A stretch of 64,000 nucleotides of DNA, from positions 1 to 64,000 of the forward strand of contig JAIRVG010000022.1 in NCBI GenBank assembly GCA_031253995.1, given 5' to 3'. The notes under the pieces were generated by a model. It was not told the origin of the DNA. It searched no databases and worked only from the letters and a program-made list of their open reading frames with translations. The DNA is from Paucimonas sp. (GTDB lineage Bacteria; Pseudomonadota; Gammaproteobacteria; Pseudomonadales; Pseudomonadaceae). This document shows, in pieces, positions 8,222-17,290 of this stretch. Within the stretch, counting starts at the first letter, position 1. Every line of letters starts with the position of its first letter. The position numbers were made by a program, and so were the translations under genes.

Positions 8222-11200
8222 TCAGGTCGCACTGATGCCAAGGCTGCGTTCGGCATCGGCCAGCTGTTGCTGGCGTGCGCCGTGCACGCGGTGATCCCGG
8301 GCGAGCCAGGAGTACAGGGTGGGCAAGACGAACAGGGTGAACAGGGTTCCCACCAGCATGCCGCAGACGATCACCACCCCCAGGCCGAAGCGGCTGTTGG
8401 CACCGGCGCCGCTGGCGAACAGCAGCGGGACCACGCCGAAGGTCATCGCTGCGGTGGTCATCAGCACCGGGCGCAGGCGCACCTGGGCGGCGCGGATGAT
8501 CGCCTCGGCGCGCCCGAGGTTGTCGCGCACCTGGATCTCGTTGGCGAACTCCACCATGAGGATGCCGTGCTTGCTGATCAGGCCGATCAGGGTCACCAGG
8601 CCGATCTGCGTGTAGATGTTCAGGGTCGCCCAGCCCAGCGCCAGGGGCAGCAGCGCGCCGCAGATGGACAGCGGCACGGTGACCAGGATGATCAGCGGAT
8701 CCACCAGGCTCTCGTACTGGGCGGCCAGCACCAGGTAGATCACCACCAGCGCGGCAAGGAACGCCCACACCAGCGCCAGACCTTCCTGCACGTACTGGCG
8801 CGACTCCGATTGCCAGTCGTGGCTGAAGCCCGGCGGCAGTTCGCTGGCCAGCCGTTCCAGGAACGCCACTGCCTGGCCCTGGGACACCCCCGGAGCGGGA
8901 ATCGCCTGCAGGGTACTGGCGTTCTGCTGGTCGAACTGCAGCAGGCGGTTCGGCGCCACGCTCATGTCCAGGCGCACCACCGTGGACAGCGGCACCAGGC
9001 CGCCGTGGTCGGCGCGCACGTACTGGCGGGCCAGGGCCTGCGGGGTCAGGCGCTGGTCCTGGATGCTCTGCGGGATCACGTCATAGGAACGACCGAACAG
9101 GGCGAAGCGGTTGATGTATTGCTCCCCCACCAGCACCGCCAGGGAGTCGCCGATGTCCTGCATGGCGATGCCGAGGCTGGCGGCCTTGGCCCGGTCGATG
9201 CTGACCTTGACCACCGGGTTGTTGTAGTCGAGGTCGCTGTCCACCACCACGAACAGGCCACTCTCGCGGGCGCGCTGCTTGAGGGTTTCCATGGTCTGGT
9301 ACAGCACCGGGTAGTCCTGGGCGCTGCGCAGCACCATCTGCACCGGCAGACCGCCGCTGGAGCCCGGCAGCGAGGCGACCTGGAAGGCGAAGATGCTGCT
9401 GCCCTCGACCTCGCCCACCGCCTGCTGCAGGTCGGCCTGCACCTGCGCTGCCGAACGCTGGCGCGCGTCCCAGGCGCTGAGGTTGATGCCGCCGAAGCTC
9501 GACGCCGGGCCGTCGGTGCCGTTGATGATCCAGGTGTCGGTGGTTTCCGGGATCGATTTCATCACCCGGTCCAGCTTGGCCGCGAAGCGCTCGACATAGT
9601 CCAGGTTGGCGTACTGCGGCGACTTGATCGCGGTGAGCACCGCCGCCTGGTCCTCCGGCGGCGCCAGCTCGCGCTGCGCCTGCAGGTACAGCCAGGGCAG
9701 GCTCAGGCACACCATCAGGGCCACGCCACCGCTGATCCAGCGCCGCGCCAGCGACTGCCCCAGCAGCCGGCCATAGCTCGCCGCCAGGCCGCCGAAGAGC
9801 TTTTCCGCCAGCTTTGCCATGGGCCCTTCCTGCTGGCCCGGCTTGAGCAGCAGCGAGCTCATCACCGGCGACAGGGTCAGGGCGACGACGCCGGAGACGA
9901 TCACCGCCCCCGCCAGGGTCAGGGCAAATTCGCGGAACAGGGTGCCGGTGAGCCCGCCGATCAGGCCGATGGGCGCGTAGACAGCGGCCAGGGTCAGGGT
10001 CATGGCCACCACCGGCCCGGCGATTTCCCGTGCCCCGGCCAGGGCCGCGGCGATCGGCGTCTGGCCTTCCTCGATATGACGGTGGACGTTCTCCACCACG
10101 ACGATGGCATCGTCCACCACCAGGCCGATGGCCAGGACCATCGCCAACAGGGTCAGCAGGTTGAGGCTGAAGCCGGCCATCAGCATCAGCGCCGCCGCGC
10201 CGAGCATCGACAGCGGGATCGCCAGCACCGGGATCGCCACGCTGCGCAGCGAGCCCAGGCACAGCCAGATCACCGCCACCACGATCAGCATGGCTTCCAC
10301 CAGGGTGTGCAGGACTTCGTCGATCGACGCATCGATGAACCGCGCGGTCTCGTAGGCCAGCGCCACCTTCACTCCCGGCGGCAGGGTCTGCTGGATCTGC
10401 GGCAGCAGCTTGCGGATGCCGTCGACGATCACCAGCGGATTGCCCGATGGTGTGGGAAACAGGCCCAGGTGCACGGCGGGCTTGCCGTCCATGGTGGCGC
10501 TGGTCTGGGTCATGGCCGCGCTGAGTTCCACGGTGCCGATATCCCGCAGGCGGACCAGGTCGCTGCCGTCGTTGCGCACGATCAGGTCGCGGAAGGCCTC
10601 GACACTGGTCAGGTCGGTATCGACGCGGATATCGGCGAGCACGTACTGGCCGCGCACCTGGCCTGGCGTTGCCTGGTAGTTGTTGGCCCGCACCGCCTGG
10701 GCCACGTCGGCGGCGGTGACGCCGCGCCCGGCCATGCGCTCGCTGTCCAGCCACAGGCGCATCGCCAGGTTCTGCCCGCCGAAGGTCTGCACCTTGACCA
10801 CCCCGTCGATCCCGGAGAACTGCGGCTCGACCACCCGTGACAGGTAGTCGCTGAGTTCGGGAATCGACAGGGTCTCGCTGGAGAAGCCGACGTAGGCCAC
10901 AGCGGTGGAGTCCCCCGCCGACAGTTCCACCACCGGGTCATAGGCCTTTTCCGGCAGGCGATAACGCACCTGGTTGACCTTGGCCATGGCCTGGGTGAGG
11001 GCCTGGGTCGAGTCGCGGTTGAGGACCATGCGCAGGGTGATGGTGCTGCGGCCCTGGATCGACGACGAGGACAGGTAGTCGATGCCCTCCACCGAGGCCA
11101 CCGCCTGGGTGATCGGCTGGGTGACGAAGCCCTGCATCAGCTCGGCGGAGGCGCCGGGGTATTCGGTGGTGATGGTGATGGTCGAGCTTTCCAGCAGCGG

Positions 11201-11311
11201 GTACTGGCGGATCGGCAGCTTGCCCAGGGCGAACAGGCCCATCAGCACGATCAGCGCGCTGACCACCAGGGCCAGCACCGGGCGACGGACGAACAGGTCG
11301 GTGAATCTCAC
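8222..11311 (-). CDS. mexI: RND multidrug efflux transporter, MexI-like
   Basis: A 1029-aa inner-membrane proton-driven pump. The N-terminus [20 protein letters not shown] is typical of HAE1 RND proteins. The TM4 motif GLVVDDAIVVVENVHRH carries the paired aspartates of the proton relay. The length equals that I recall for P. aeruginosa MexI. The start codon is GTG overlapping the upstream TGA (GTGA), so translation is coupled to the adaptor gene. Regulation by SoxR is supported by the promoter in front of the operon. Substrates probably include redox-active compounds, by analogy with MexGHI-OpmD. Confidence 0.92.
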   Translation of the reverse strand: MRFTDLFVRRPVLALVVSALIVLMGLFALGKLPIRQYPLLESSTITITTEYPGASAELMQGFVTQPITQAVASVEGIDYLSSSSIQGRSTITLRMVLNRDSTQALTQAMAKVNQVRYRLPEKAYDPVVELSAGDSTAVAYVGFSSETLSIPELSDYLSRVVEPQFSGIDGVVKVQTFGGQNLAMRLWLDSERMAGRGVTAADVAQAVRANNYQATPGQVRGQYVLADIRVDTDLTSVEAFRDLIVRNDGSDLVRLRDIGTVELSAAMTQTSATMDGKPAVHLGLFPTPSGNPLVIVDGIRKLLPQIQQTLPPGVKVALAYETARFIDASIDEVLHTLVEAMLIVVAVIWLCLGSLRSVAIPVLAIPLSMLGAAALMLMAGFSLNLLTLLAMVLAIGLVVDDAIVVVENVHRHIEEGQTPIAAALAGAREIAGPVVAMTLTLAAVYAPIGLIGGLTGTLFREFALTLAGAVIVSGVVALTLSPVMSSLLLKPGQQEGPMAKLAEKLFGGLAASYGRLLGQSLARRWISGGVALMVCLSLPWLYLQAQRELAPPEDQAAVLTAIKSPQYANLDYVERFAAKLDRVMKSIPETTDTWIINGTDGPASSFGGINLSAWDARQRSAAQVQADLQQAVGEVEGSSIFAFQVASLPGSSGGLPVQMVLRSAQDYPVLYQTMETLKQRARESGLFVVVDSDLDYNNPVVKVSIDRAKAASLGIAMQDIGDSLAVLVGEQYINRFALFGRSYDVIPQSIQDQRLTPQALARQYVRADHGGLVPLSTVVRLDMSVAPNRLLQFDQQNASTLQAIPAPGVSQGQAVAFLERLASELPPGFSHDWQSESRQYVQEGLALVWAFLAALVVIYLVLAAQYESLVDPLIILVTVPLSICGALLPLALGWATLNIYTQIGLVTLIGLISKHGILMVEFANEIQVRDNLGRAEAIIRAAQVRLRPVLMTTAAMTFGVVPLLFASGAGANSRFGLGVVIVCGMLVGTLFTLFVLPTLYSWLARDHRVHGARQQQLADAERSLGISAT

Positions 11312-12396
11312 GACTGACCTCCGTCTTTCAGGCTGTCCTCGGCCACCTGTTCCACCGGCATGCCGTCACTCAGCTTGAGCTGGCCGGACACCACCACCTG
11401 GTCGCCCTCGCGCAGACCGGAGCTGATCTCCACCCGCCCCTGCCAGCGTTCGCCGGTGGTCACGCCGACACGGCTGACAGTGAGGCCACCCTTGCCGTCG
11501 CGGTTGGCGACGAACACGGTCTGGCCATAGGCGGTGTAGGTGATCGCGGTTTCCGGCAGCGACAGCACGCTTGGCGGTTGCAGCGCATCGAGACGCACGC
11601 TGGCGTACATGCCGGGCTGCAACCGGCCGTCCGGATTGGCCAGGGTGGCCTGGACCCGGACCAGGCGGGATGGGCTGATCAGCGGGTCGATGGCGCTGAT
11701 CCGGGCATCGAACACACGCTGCGCCAGGGCATCCACCGTCAGTTGCAGCGCTTGCCCGCTGCGCAGTTCGGCGACCGCCTGTTCATTGAGGGAGAAGTTC
11801 ACCCGCAGACTGGACGGGTCCACCAGGCTGGCGATGGCGTCGCCGGCATTCAGGTACTGGCCCTGGTGCACGCGGCGGATGCCGAGCTTGCCGGCAAATG
11901 GCGCGACGATGACCTTCTGCGCGATCCGCGCTTCCACCTGCTGCAGCTCGCCGCGGGCCATGTCCATGGCGGCGGTGGCGTTGTCCAGTTGTTCCTGGGT
12001 GGTGACGTTGGAGGCGCGTAGTTTGCGCGTGCGCTCCAGCAGCGCTTCGGCGTTGCGCAACTGGGCCCGCAGGCGAACCCGATCGGCCTGCTCGGGCGCG
12101 TCGTTGAGCTGCACCAGCACCTGCCCGGCCTTGACCATCTGACCCGACTCGAAGGCGATGCGCACCACGCGTCCGGCGCTTTCCGCGGCCAGTTGCACCT
12201 GGTTGAGCGCCTCCAGTTCCCCCACGGCGAACTGCTCGCGAGGTGCCGGCAGCGCAGTGACCCGCGCCAGCGCCACCTTGGTCGCCGGCCAGGCCGCGGT
12301 GGCCTGTGCCGAGGGCGCGCGCCCTGCCGATACCCCGACCACGACCAGCACCACCAGCGCCGCCGCCCCTCCTCCCCAAAGCAATTTCCTGCTCAT
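11308..12396 (-). CDS. mexH: RND efflux periplasmic adaptor (membrane fusion protein), MexH-like
   Basis: A 362-aa HlyD/AcrA-family adaptor: N-terminal membrane anchor (about residues 7-25), a lipoyl half-motif, a coiled-coil hairpin rich in Arg/Ala/Glu (about 95-165), the second lipoyl half ([21 protein letters not shown]), then beta-barrel and membrane-proximal domains. It is the first gene of the operon, with a GAGG ribosome binding site. It overlaps the pump gene by 4 bp. The MexG-type DoxX-like membrane protein that precedes mexH in P. aeruginosa is absent. Confidence 0.92.
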   Translation of the reverse strand: MSRKLLWGGGAAALVVLVVVGVSAGRAPSAQATAAWPATKVALARVTALPAPREQFAVGELEALNQVQLAAESAGRVVRIAFESGQMVKAGQVLVQLNDAPEQADRVRLRAQLRNAEALLERTRKLRASNVTTQEQLDNATAAMDMARGELQQVEARIAQKVIVAPFAGKLGIRRVHQGQYLNAGDAIASLVDPSSLRVNFSLNEQAVAELRSGQALQLTVDALAQRVFDARISAIDPLISPSRLVRVQATLANPDGRLQPGMYASVRLDALQPPSVLSLPETAITYTAYGQTVFVANRDGKGGLTVSRVGVTTGERWQGRVEISSGLREGDQVVVSGQLKLSDGMPVEQVAEDSLKDGGQS

Positions 12397-12460
12397 GCCC
12401 CGATCCTCGATGGTGAACCTCCTGCCGGCTGAAAGCGCTTGCAGGAGACAACGGGGCGGG

Positions 12461-12491
12461 ACTATAAAACCTCAACTTTACTTGAGGTCAA
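12461..12491 (-). promoter_or_regulatory. SoxR-type promoter of the efflux operon (19-bp spacer)
   Basis: Read on the minus strand, a -35 TTGACC (complement of 12486-12491) and a -10 TATAGT (complement of 12461-12466) are separated by exactly 19 bp. This overlong spacer is the hallmark of promoters activated by MerR-family proteins that untwist DNA. The spacer holds the soxbox. Confidence 0.88.
12470..12487. promoter_or_regulatory. Soxbox
   Basis: CCTCAACTTTACTTGAGG, an 18-bp near-palindrome. It differs at two positions from the E. coli soxS soxbox CCTCAAGTTAACTTGAGG as I recall it. It lies in the spacer of the efflux promoter and just upstream of soxR, so SoxR could control both directions. 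Confidence 0.92.
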
Positions 12492-12496
12492 CACAG

Positions 12497-12961
12497 GTGC
12501 CAGGGAAAAAGAAGGTCGACGGTACGCGCATGCTCAGCGTCGGCGAGGTGGCGAAACGGTCGGGCGTGGCGGTGTCCACCCTGCATTTCTACGAGTCGAA
12601 GGGGCTGATCGAGAGCACGCGCAATGGGGGGAATCAGCGGCGCTATCCGGCGCTGGTGCTGCGCACCATCGCGATCATCAAGGTGGCGCAGCGTACCGGG
12701 ATTCCGTTGGAGGAAATCAAGCAGGCGTTCGGGCGTTACCCGCCCAACAGCAAGCTGACGGCGGCGCAGTGGGGGGAGATGTCGACGGCGTGGCGGGAGG
12801 ATCTGAACGTGCGGATCCGCGCGCTGGAGGCGCTGCGCGACAGCCTGGACAACTGCATTGGCTGTGGGTGCCTGTCGCTGGAGGATTGTCCGCTGCGCAA
12901 CCCCGAGGACCGGTTGGGGCTGGAAGGGCCGGGGCCGCGGGTGCTGCTACAAACACCGTAG
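12497..12961 (+). CDS. soxR: Redox-sensitive transcriptional activator SoxR
   Basis: A MerR-family [2Fe-2S] sensor: DNA-binding helix-turn-helix [20 protein letters not shown], dimerisation helix, then the cluster motif [17 protein letters not shown]. With the GTG start the protein is 154 aa and the cysteines are 120, 123, 125 and 131, one residue beyond the E. coli numbering I recall (119, 122, 124, 130). GAGG sits nine bases before this GTG. An ATG 33 bp further in (MLSVGEV) is the alternative start. The gene is divergent from the RND operon across the soxbox. In pseudomonads SoxR typically drives efflux pumps rather than a SoxS regulon. Confidence 0.95.
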   Translation: MPGKKKVDGTRMLSVGEVAKRSGVAVSTLHFYESKGLIESTRNGGNQRRYPALVLRTIAIIKVAQRTGIPLEEIKQAFGRYPPNSKLTAAQWGEMSTAWREDLNVRIRALEALRDSLDNCIGCGCLSLEDCPLRNPEDRLGLEGPGPRVLLQTP

Positions 12962-13032
12962 CAGCTGGCATCCGTGCCTCGCGGCGAGGGCCAGGCGTCT
13001 GTCTGGAGATCGCGTTAACGAGTAGCAACCCC

Positions 13033-13953
13033 ATGCAAGACATGCTGCAAGCCATCCTCGACCAGGTCCGTCCCCTGCTCAGCCAGGGCCAGGTCGCGCA
13101 ATACATCCCCGCCCTGGCCCAGGTCGACCCGCACCAGCTGGGCATCGCCGTGCACAGCCTGGACGGGCAACTGCACTACGCCGGCGACGCCCATACGCCG
13201 TTCTCGATCCAGAGCATCTCCAAGGTGTTCAGCCTGGTCCAGGCCATCAGCCACAGTGGCGAGGACATCTGGTCGCGACTGGGCTACGAGCCATCCGGCC
13301 AGGCCTTCAACTCGCTGGTGCAGCTGGAAGTGGAAAAGGGCCGCCCGCGCAACCCGTTCATCAACGCCGGGGCCCTGGTGATCTGCGATATCAACCAGTC
13401 GCGCTACGCCACCCCGGCCCTGTCGATGCGTGACTTCGTCCGCCACCTGTCCGGCAACCCGCGCATCGTCAGCGATGCGGTGGTGGCCGAGTCGGAATAC
13501 CAGCACCGCGCACGCAACGCGGCCATGGCCTACCTGATGCAGGCCTTCGGCAATTTCCACAACGAAGTCGACGGGGTGCTGCGCAGCTATTTCCACCACT
13601 GTGCACTGTCGATGAATTGCGTCGATGTCGCCCGCGGTTTCGCCTTCCTCGCCAACAGCGGGTACTGCCCGCATATCGGCGAACAGATCCTGACCCCGCG
13701 CCAGGCGCAGCAGGTCAACGCGATCATGGCCACCAGCGGCCTGTACGACGAGGCCGGCAACTTCGCCTACCGGGTCGGGCTGCCGGGCAAGAGTGGCGTG
13801 GGTGGCGGGATCGTCGCGGTGGTGCCGGGGCGCTACAGCATCTGCGTGTGGTCGCCGGCGTTGAATGCGTCGGGCAACTCGCTGGCGGGGATGCGGGCCC
13901 TGGAATTGCTCAGCGAGCGAATCACCGGCTCGGTGTTCTCAGCGGTGCCGTAA
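13033..13953 (+). CDS. glsB: Glutaminase
   Basis: 306 aa, serine-dependent beta-lactamase-like glutaminase that turns L-glutamine into glutamate and ammonia. The catalytic SxxK motif is Ser61-Ile-Ser-Lys64 within [11 protein letters not shown]. Other conserved blocks are NPFINAGAL, the [16 protein letters not shown] helix, and [12 protein letters not shown] near the C-terminus. The length agrees with the roughly 300-310 aa of E. coli GlsB-type enzymes. No signal peptide is visible, so it is cytoplasmic. A single gene, followed by a REPIN. Confidence 0.95.
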   Translation: MQDMLQAILDQVRPLLSQGQVAQYIPALAQVDPHQLGIAVHSLDGQLHYAGDAHTPFSIQSISKVFSLVQAISHSGEDIWSRLGYEPSGQAFNSLVQLEVEKGRPRNPFINAGALVICDINQSRYATPALSMRDFVRHLSGNPRIVSDAVVAESEYQHRARNAAMAYLMQAFGNFHNEVDGVLRSYFHHCALSMNCVDVARGFAFLANSGYCPHIGEQILTPRQAQQVNAIMATSGLYDEAGNFAYRVGLPGKSGVGGGIVAVVPGRYSICVWSPALNASGNSLAGMRALELLSERITGSVFSAVP

Positions 13954-13960
13954 GGTCAGC

Positions 13961-14049
13961 GCGGACCTTGTGGGAGCGGGTTTACCCGCGATTACCATGG
14001 TGAATTCACTACTGCAATCGCGGGTGAACCCGCTCCCACAGGGTCCGCG
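13961..14049. repeat. REPIN, GCGGGTTTACCCGCG class
   Basis: A complete palindromic doublet: GTGGGAGCGGGTTTACCCGC and its near-complement, with outer complementary flanks GCGGACC/GGTCCGC. It lies between the glutaminase stop and the convergent LysE gene and may serve as a transcription or decay boundary. It is the same class as the element at 246-310. Confidence 0.88.
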
Positions 14050-14066
14050 TTGTTTGTTGAAAATGC

Positions 14067-14684
14067 TTAGCGCATCGCCGCCAGCTTGATGCCGAAGCCC
14101 ACCAGGCAGACGCCGGCCAGGCGTTCGAACAGGTTGGAAATGCGCGGGTTGGCACGCATGCGTTCGGCCAGCCGATGGGTGAGGACCACGGCGATCAGCC
14201 CATAAAGGAAGGTCACCACCGCCACCGTGGCCGCAAGGAAGCCAAAGGTCACCAGCCCCTGGTGCTTCACCGGATCCACGAACAGCGGGAAGAACGCCAT
14301 GTAGAACATGATCGCCTTGGGATTGAGCAAGGTGATCATCATGGTCTGGCGCAGGTAGTGGCCGCTGTCCATGCGGCTCTTGCGCGGCGCGCCACCGGGC
14401 TTGCTCAGCACCATGCGCACCCCGAGGTAAGCGAGGTACGCCGCACCGGCCCACTGCACCACATGGAAGGCCGCCGGATAGGCCGCCAGCAACGTGGCCA
14501 CCCCGGCCACCGCCAGCCACAGCAGCACCTGGTCTCCCAGGATCACCCCGCAGGTAGCCGCCAGCCCGGCCTTGATGCCGCCCTTGCCGGTGGCCGTGAT
14601 CAGGGCGAAGTTACCGGGGCCGGGAATGGCCAGGACGATGATGAAGGCAATGACGAAGGCGCCATAGTCGGTCACGCCAAGCAT
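14067..14684 (-). CDS. LysE/RhtB-family amino acid exporter
   Basis: A 205-aa membrane protein with about six hydrophobic segments. The PGPG signature of the family is in LAIPGPGNFALIT near the first helix, followed by the conserved GD..L pattern in the second. The segment LLNPKAIMFYMAFFP carries the NPK motif of the LeuE/RhtB subgroup. It would export an amino acid or derivative; the substrate cannot be told. A single gene, convergent with glutaminase. Confidence 0.9.
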   Translation of the reverse strand: MLGVTDYGAFVIAFIIVLAIPGPGNFALITATGKGGIKAGLAATCGVILGDQVLLWLAVAGVATLLAAYPAAFHVVQWAGAAYLAYLGVRMVLSKPGGAPRKSRMDSGHYLRQTMMITLLNPKAIMFYMAFFPLFVDPVKHQGLVTFGFLAATVAVVTFLYGLIAVVLTHRLAERMRANPRISNLFERLAGVCLVGFGIKLAAMR

Positions 14685-14781
14685 GGGTAGTGCTCCTGAA
14701 CGGTGTAGGAAATTTCTTTAAGGCTCTTAGCCTAACCGCTGCCCTCCCGCCTGGGTATCCCGATAAATCGGTACTGGCGAT

Positions 14782-14844
14782 TTGACTTGTACAACTTTCC
14801 GCCTAGCCTTGGGTCATACCTGTACAAGACCACTCACTTGTACA
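14782..14844 (+). promoter_or_regulatory. Promoter with three TGTACA boxes (LitR/CarH-like operator)
   Basis: A -35-like TTGACT (14782-14787) runs directly into TGTACA (14788-14793). Two more TGTACA boxes at 14821-14826 and 14839-14844 are separated by exactly 12 bp. From memory, the light-responsive class II LitR protein PplR1 of P. putida recognises T(G/A)TACA-N12-TGTACA. The downstream genes match a cluster I recall as light-induced in that species. Binding by LitR is inferred. Confidence 0.7.
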
Positions 14845-14864
14845 AGATTAGCCCGGAGCCGCGG

Positions 14865-15287
14865 ATGTCCATCTACCTGGAACGTTTTGCCGAACGCTTT
14901 GCCTCGCTGGATGCTGGCAGCCTCGGTGAGCTGGAAAAGTTGTACAGCGCGGACGTCGTATTCCGCGACCCGCTGCATGAAATCCACGGCCTGCCCGCCC
15001 TGCACGACTATTTCGCCCAGCTCTACGCCAATGTCCGCGAGCTGCGCTACGCGTTCCACGACGCCGCCGAAACCCGTCCCGGACAAGGCTACCTGCGCTG
15101 GACCCTGCACTTTCGCCACCCGCGCCTGGCCGGCGGACAACTGATCAGCCTCGACGGCTGCAGCCATCTGCACTGGGATGAGCAGGTGCATCTGCATCAG
15201 GATTATTTCGATGCCGGTGCCCTGCTCTACGAACACGTGCCCGTGCTGGGCAGCGTGATCGGCTGGCTCAAGGGCCGCCTGGCATGA
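14865..15287 (+). CDS. SnoaL-like/NTF2-fold protein
   Basis: A 140-aa cone-fold protein of the NTF2/SnoaL superfamily. Long N-terminal helices (YLERFAERFASLD, LGELEKLYSADVVFRDP) lead into the DPLHEIHG turn, then curved beta strands. I use the internal ATG because the longer frame runs back through the operator boxes. First gene of a six-gene operon; its stop overlaps the next start by 4 bp. Homologues occur in front of cyclopropane-fatty-acid-synthase clusters; no reaction is established that I know of. Confidence 0.82.
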   Translation: MSIYLERFAERFASLDAGSLGELEKLYSADVVFRDPLHEIHGLPALHDYFAQLYANVRELRYAFHDAAETRPGQGYLRWTLHFRHPRLAGGQLISLDGCSHLHWDEQVHLHQDYFDAGALLYEHVPVLGSVIGWLKGRLA

Positions 15288-16036
15288 GCCGCTGCTGGGT
15301 GACCGGCGCCAGCAGCGGGCTCGGCGCCGCGCTGGCCCTGCAACTGCTGGAACAGGGCCATCAGGTCGCCCTGGGAGGGCGCAATCAGGATGCCCTGGAG
15401 CCCCTGGCCGCCGCCTATCCGCACCAGGTCCTGCTGATCCCGGGAGATATCGAGCGGCCCGACGACGTCCGGACCATGGTCGAGCGCATCGACGCTGCCT
15501 GGGGCGGCCTCGATCTGGCGATCTTCAACGCTGGCACCTGCGAGTACCTGGAGCCCGGCCACTTCGACGCGACCCTGGTGGAACGGGTCATGCGCACCAA
15601 CCTGCTGGGCCTCTGCCATTGCCTGGAAGCGGTGCTGCCCCTGCTGCGCCAGGGTCGCCAGCCGCACCTGGTGGTGACCGGCAGTTCGGTAGACTGGCTC
15701 GCCCTGCCCCGTGCCGCGGCCTATGGCGCGTCGAAGGCGGCGGTGCGCTACCTGGTGGAATCCCTGCGTATCGACCTGGTCAGCGAAGGCATAGACGTCA
15801 CCCTGGTCAGCCCCGGCTTCGTCGACACCCCGCTGACCCGGCGCAACGACTTCCCCATGCCGCAGCGCTGGAGCGCTGAACGCGCCGCGCGGCATATCGC
15901 CAGGCGCCTGCCCGGGCGGCCGCTGGAAATCAGCTTCCCCTTCCCGTTCATCCCCCTCCTGCGCCTGCTCGGCGCCCTGCCCGGGCGCTTGCGCCTGAAG
16001 CTGGGCCAGCACCTGGCCCGTGGCGAAAAGGACTGA
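15284..16036 (+). CDS. Short-chain dehydrogenase/reductase
   Basis: A 250-aa classical SDR: TGASSGLG cofactor loop, NAG in IFNAGT, catalytic Ser in VTGSSVDW and YGASK active site. The C-terminal region is hydrophobic (PFPFIPLLRLLGALPG), suggesting membrane contact or a lipid-like substrate. The start overlaps the previous gene (ATGA). In this operon it may act on a fatty-acid or polyprenoid intermediate; that is inference from context. Confidence 0.88.
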   Translation: MSRCWVTGASSGLGAALALQLLEQGHQVALGGRNQDALEPLAAAYPHQVLLIPGDIERPDDVRTMVERIDAAWGGLDLAIFNAGTCEYLEPGHFDATLVERVMRTNLLGLCHCLEAVLPLLRQGRQPHLVVTGSSVDWLALPRAAAYGASKAAVRYLVESLRIDLVSEGIDVTLVSPGFVDTPLTRRNDFPMPQRWSAERAARHIARRLPGRPLEISFPFPFIPLLRLLGALPGRLRLKLGQHLARGEKD

Positions 16037-16042
16037 CTGCCC

Positions 16043-17290
16043 ATGCGTATCGCCCTCATCGGCAGCGGCATCGCCGGCCTGACCTGTGCCCACCTGCTTT
16101 CACGCCGCCACGAGGTGACGGTGTTCGAGGCCGCCAGCTGGATCGGCGGCCACACCCATACGGTCGATGTGCACTGGCAAGACCGCGACTACGCGGTGGA
16201 CACCGGTTTCATCGTGTTCAACGACTGGACCTACCCCAACTTCATCCGCCTGCTCGACCACCTCGGCGTCGCCTCGCGCCCCACCGAAATGAGCTTCTCC
16301 GTGCACGACCCGGCCAATGGCCTTGAGTACAACGGGCACAACCTCGACACCTTGTTCGCCCAGCGCAGCAACCTGCTGTCGCCGGGGTTCTGGGGCATGC
16401 TGCGGGATATCCTGCGCTTCAACCGCCGGGCCATCGCCGACCTCGATGGCGGACGCATAGCGGCGACCACGACCTTGGGCGACTACCTGCGCGAGCACGC
16501 TTACGGCCAGCGTTTCATCGAGCACTACGTGGTGCCCATGGGCTCGGCGATCTGGTCGATGTCGCGGGCCGACATGCTGGCTTTCCCGCTGCAGTTCTTC
16601 GTGCGTTTCTGCCGCAACCATGGGCTGCTGTCGGTCAGTCGGCGCCCGCAGTGGCGGGTGGTCGAGGGTGGTTCGCGCAGCTATGTCGAACCGCTGTGCC
16701 GCACCTTCGTCGGGCGTATCCGCCTGGAATGCCCGGTGACGCGGGTCACCCGGGATGACGACGGGGTCACGGTGCTCAGCGCCGACGGCCCGGAGCGCTT
16801 CGACAAGGTGGTGTTCGCCTGCCACAGCGACCAGGCCCTGGCGCTGCTCGACGCTCCCAGCACCCGCGAGCAGGAGATCCTCGGCGCGATCCGCTACGCC
16901 AGCAACGACGTGGTGCTGCACACCGACACCCGCCTGCTTCCACGCGAGCGCAAGGCCTGGGCGAGCTGGAACTACCGGCTGGGCAACGACGCCCAGGTCC
17001 CCGCCGCGCTGACCTACGACATGAACATCCTGCAGGGCATCGAGGCTCCGGTGACCTTCTGCGTCAGCCTCAACCAGACCGACCTGATCGACCCGGCAAC
17101 GATCATCGCCCGCTTCGACTACGCCCACCCGCAATACAGCCTCGCCGCCGTGGCCGCCCAGGCACGCCATGGCGAACTCCAGGGCCAGCGCCACAGCTAC
17201 TTCTGCGGCGCCTACTGGGCCAACGGGTTCCACGAGGATGGCGTGGTCAGCGCGCTGCGGGTCGCCGAGCACTTTGGAGAGCAGTTGTGA
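16043..17290 (+). CDS. FAD-dependent amine-oxidase-like oxidoreductase
   Basis: 415 aa with an N-terminal Rossmann dinucleotide motif RIALIGSGIAGLTCAHLL, a second motif EAASWIGGHTHTV and the C-terminal FAD segment FCGAYWANGFHEDGVVSA. This is the flavin-containing amine oxidase/phytoene-desaturase superfamily variant always found, to my knowledge, beside DUF1365 and CFA-synthase genes. In Rhodobacter, related proteins take part in furan fatty acid synthesis (UfaD/UfaO naming), which suggests modification of membrane lipid acyl chains. Confidence 0.85.
   Translation: MRIALIGSGIAGLTCAHLLSRRHEVTVFEAASWIGGHTHTVDVHWQDRDYAVDTGFIVFNDWTYPNFIRLLDHLGVASRPTEMSFSVHDPANGLEYNGHNLDTLFAQRSNLLSPGFWGMLRDILRFNRRAIADLDGGRIAATTTLGDYLREHAYGQRFIEHYVVPMGSAIWSMSRADMLAFPLQFFVRFCRNHGLLSVSRRPQWRVVEGGSRSYVEPLCRTFVGRIRLECPVTRVTRDDDGVTVLSADGPERFDKVVFACHSDQALALLDAPSTREQEILGAIRYASNDVVLHTDTRLLPRERKAWASWNYRLGNDAQVPAALTYDMNILQGIEAPVTFCVSLNQTDLIDPATIIARFDYAHPQYSLAAVAAQARHGELQGQRHSYFCGAYWANGFHEDGVVSALRVAEHFGEQL

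Noticed and set aside
8267..10840. 857-aa open frame antisense to the RND pump gene
   Set aside because: Composition is Gln/His/Arg-rich and motif-free, the usual shadow of a G+C-rich gene; the opposite strand encodes a complete MexI-like pump.
13961..14049. Palindrome as a possible CRISPR repeat or tRNA
   Set aside because: A single inverted doublet without spacers or a cloverleaf; it matches the REPIN class seen elsewhere in the window.
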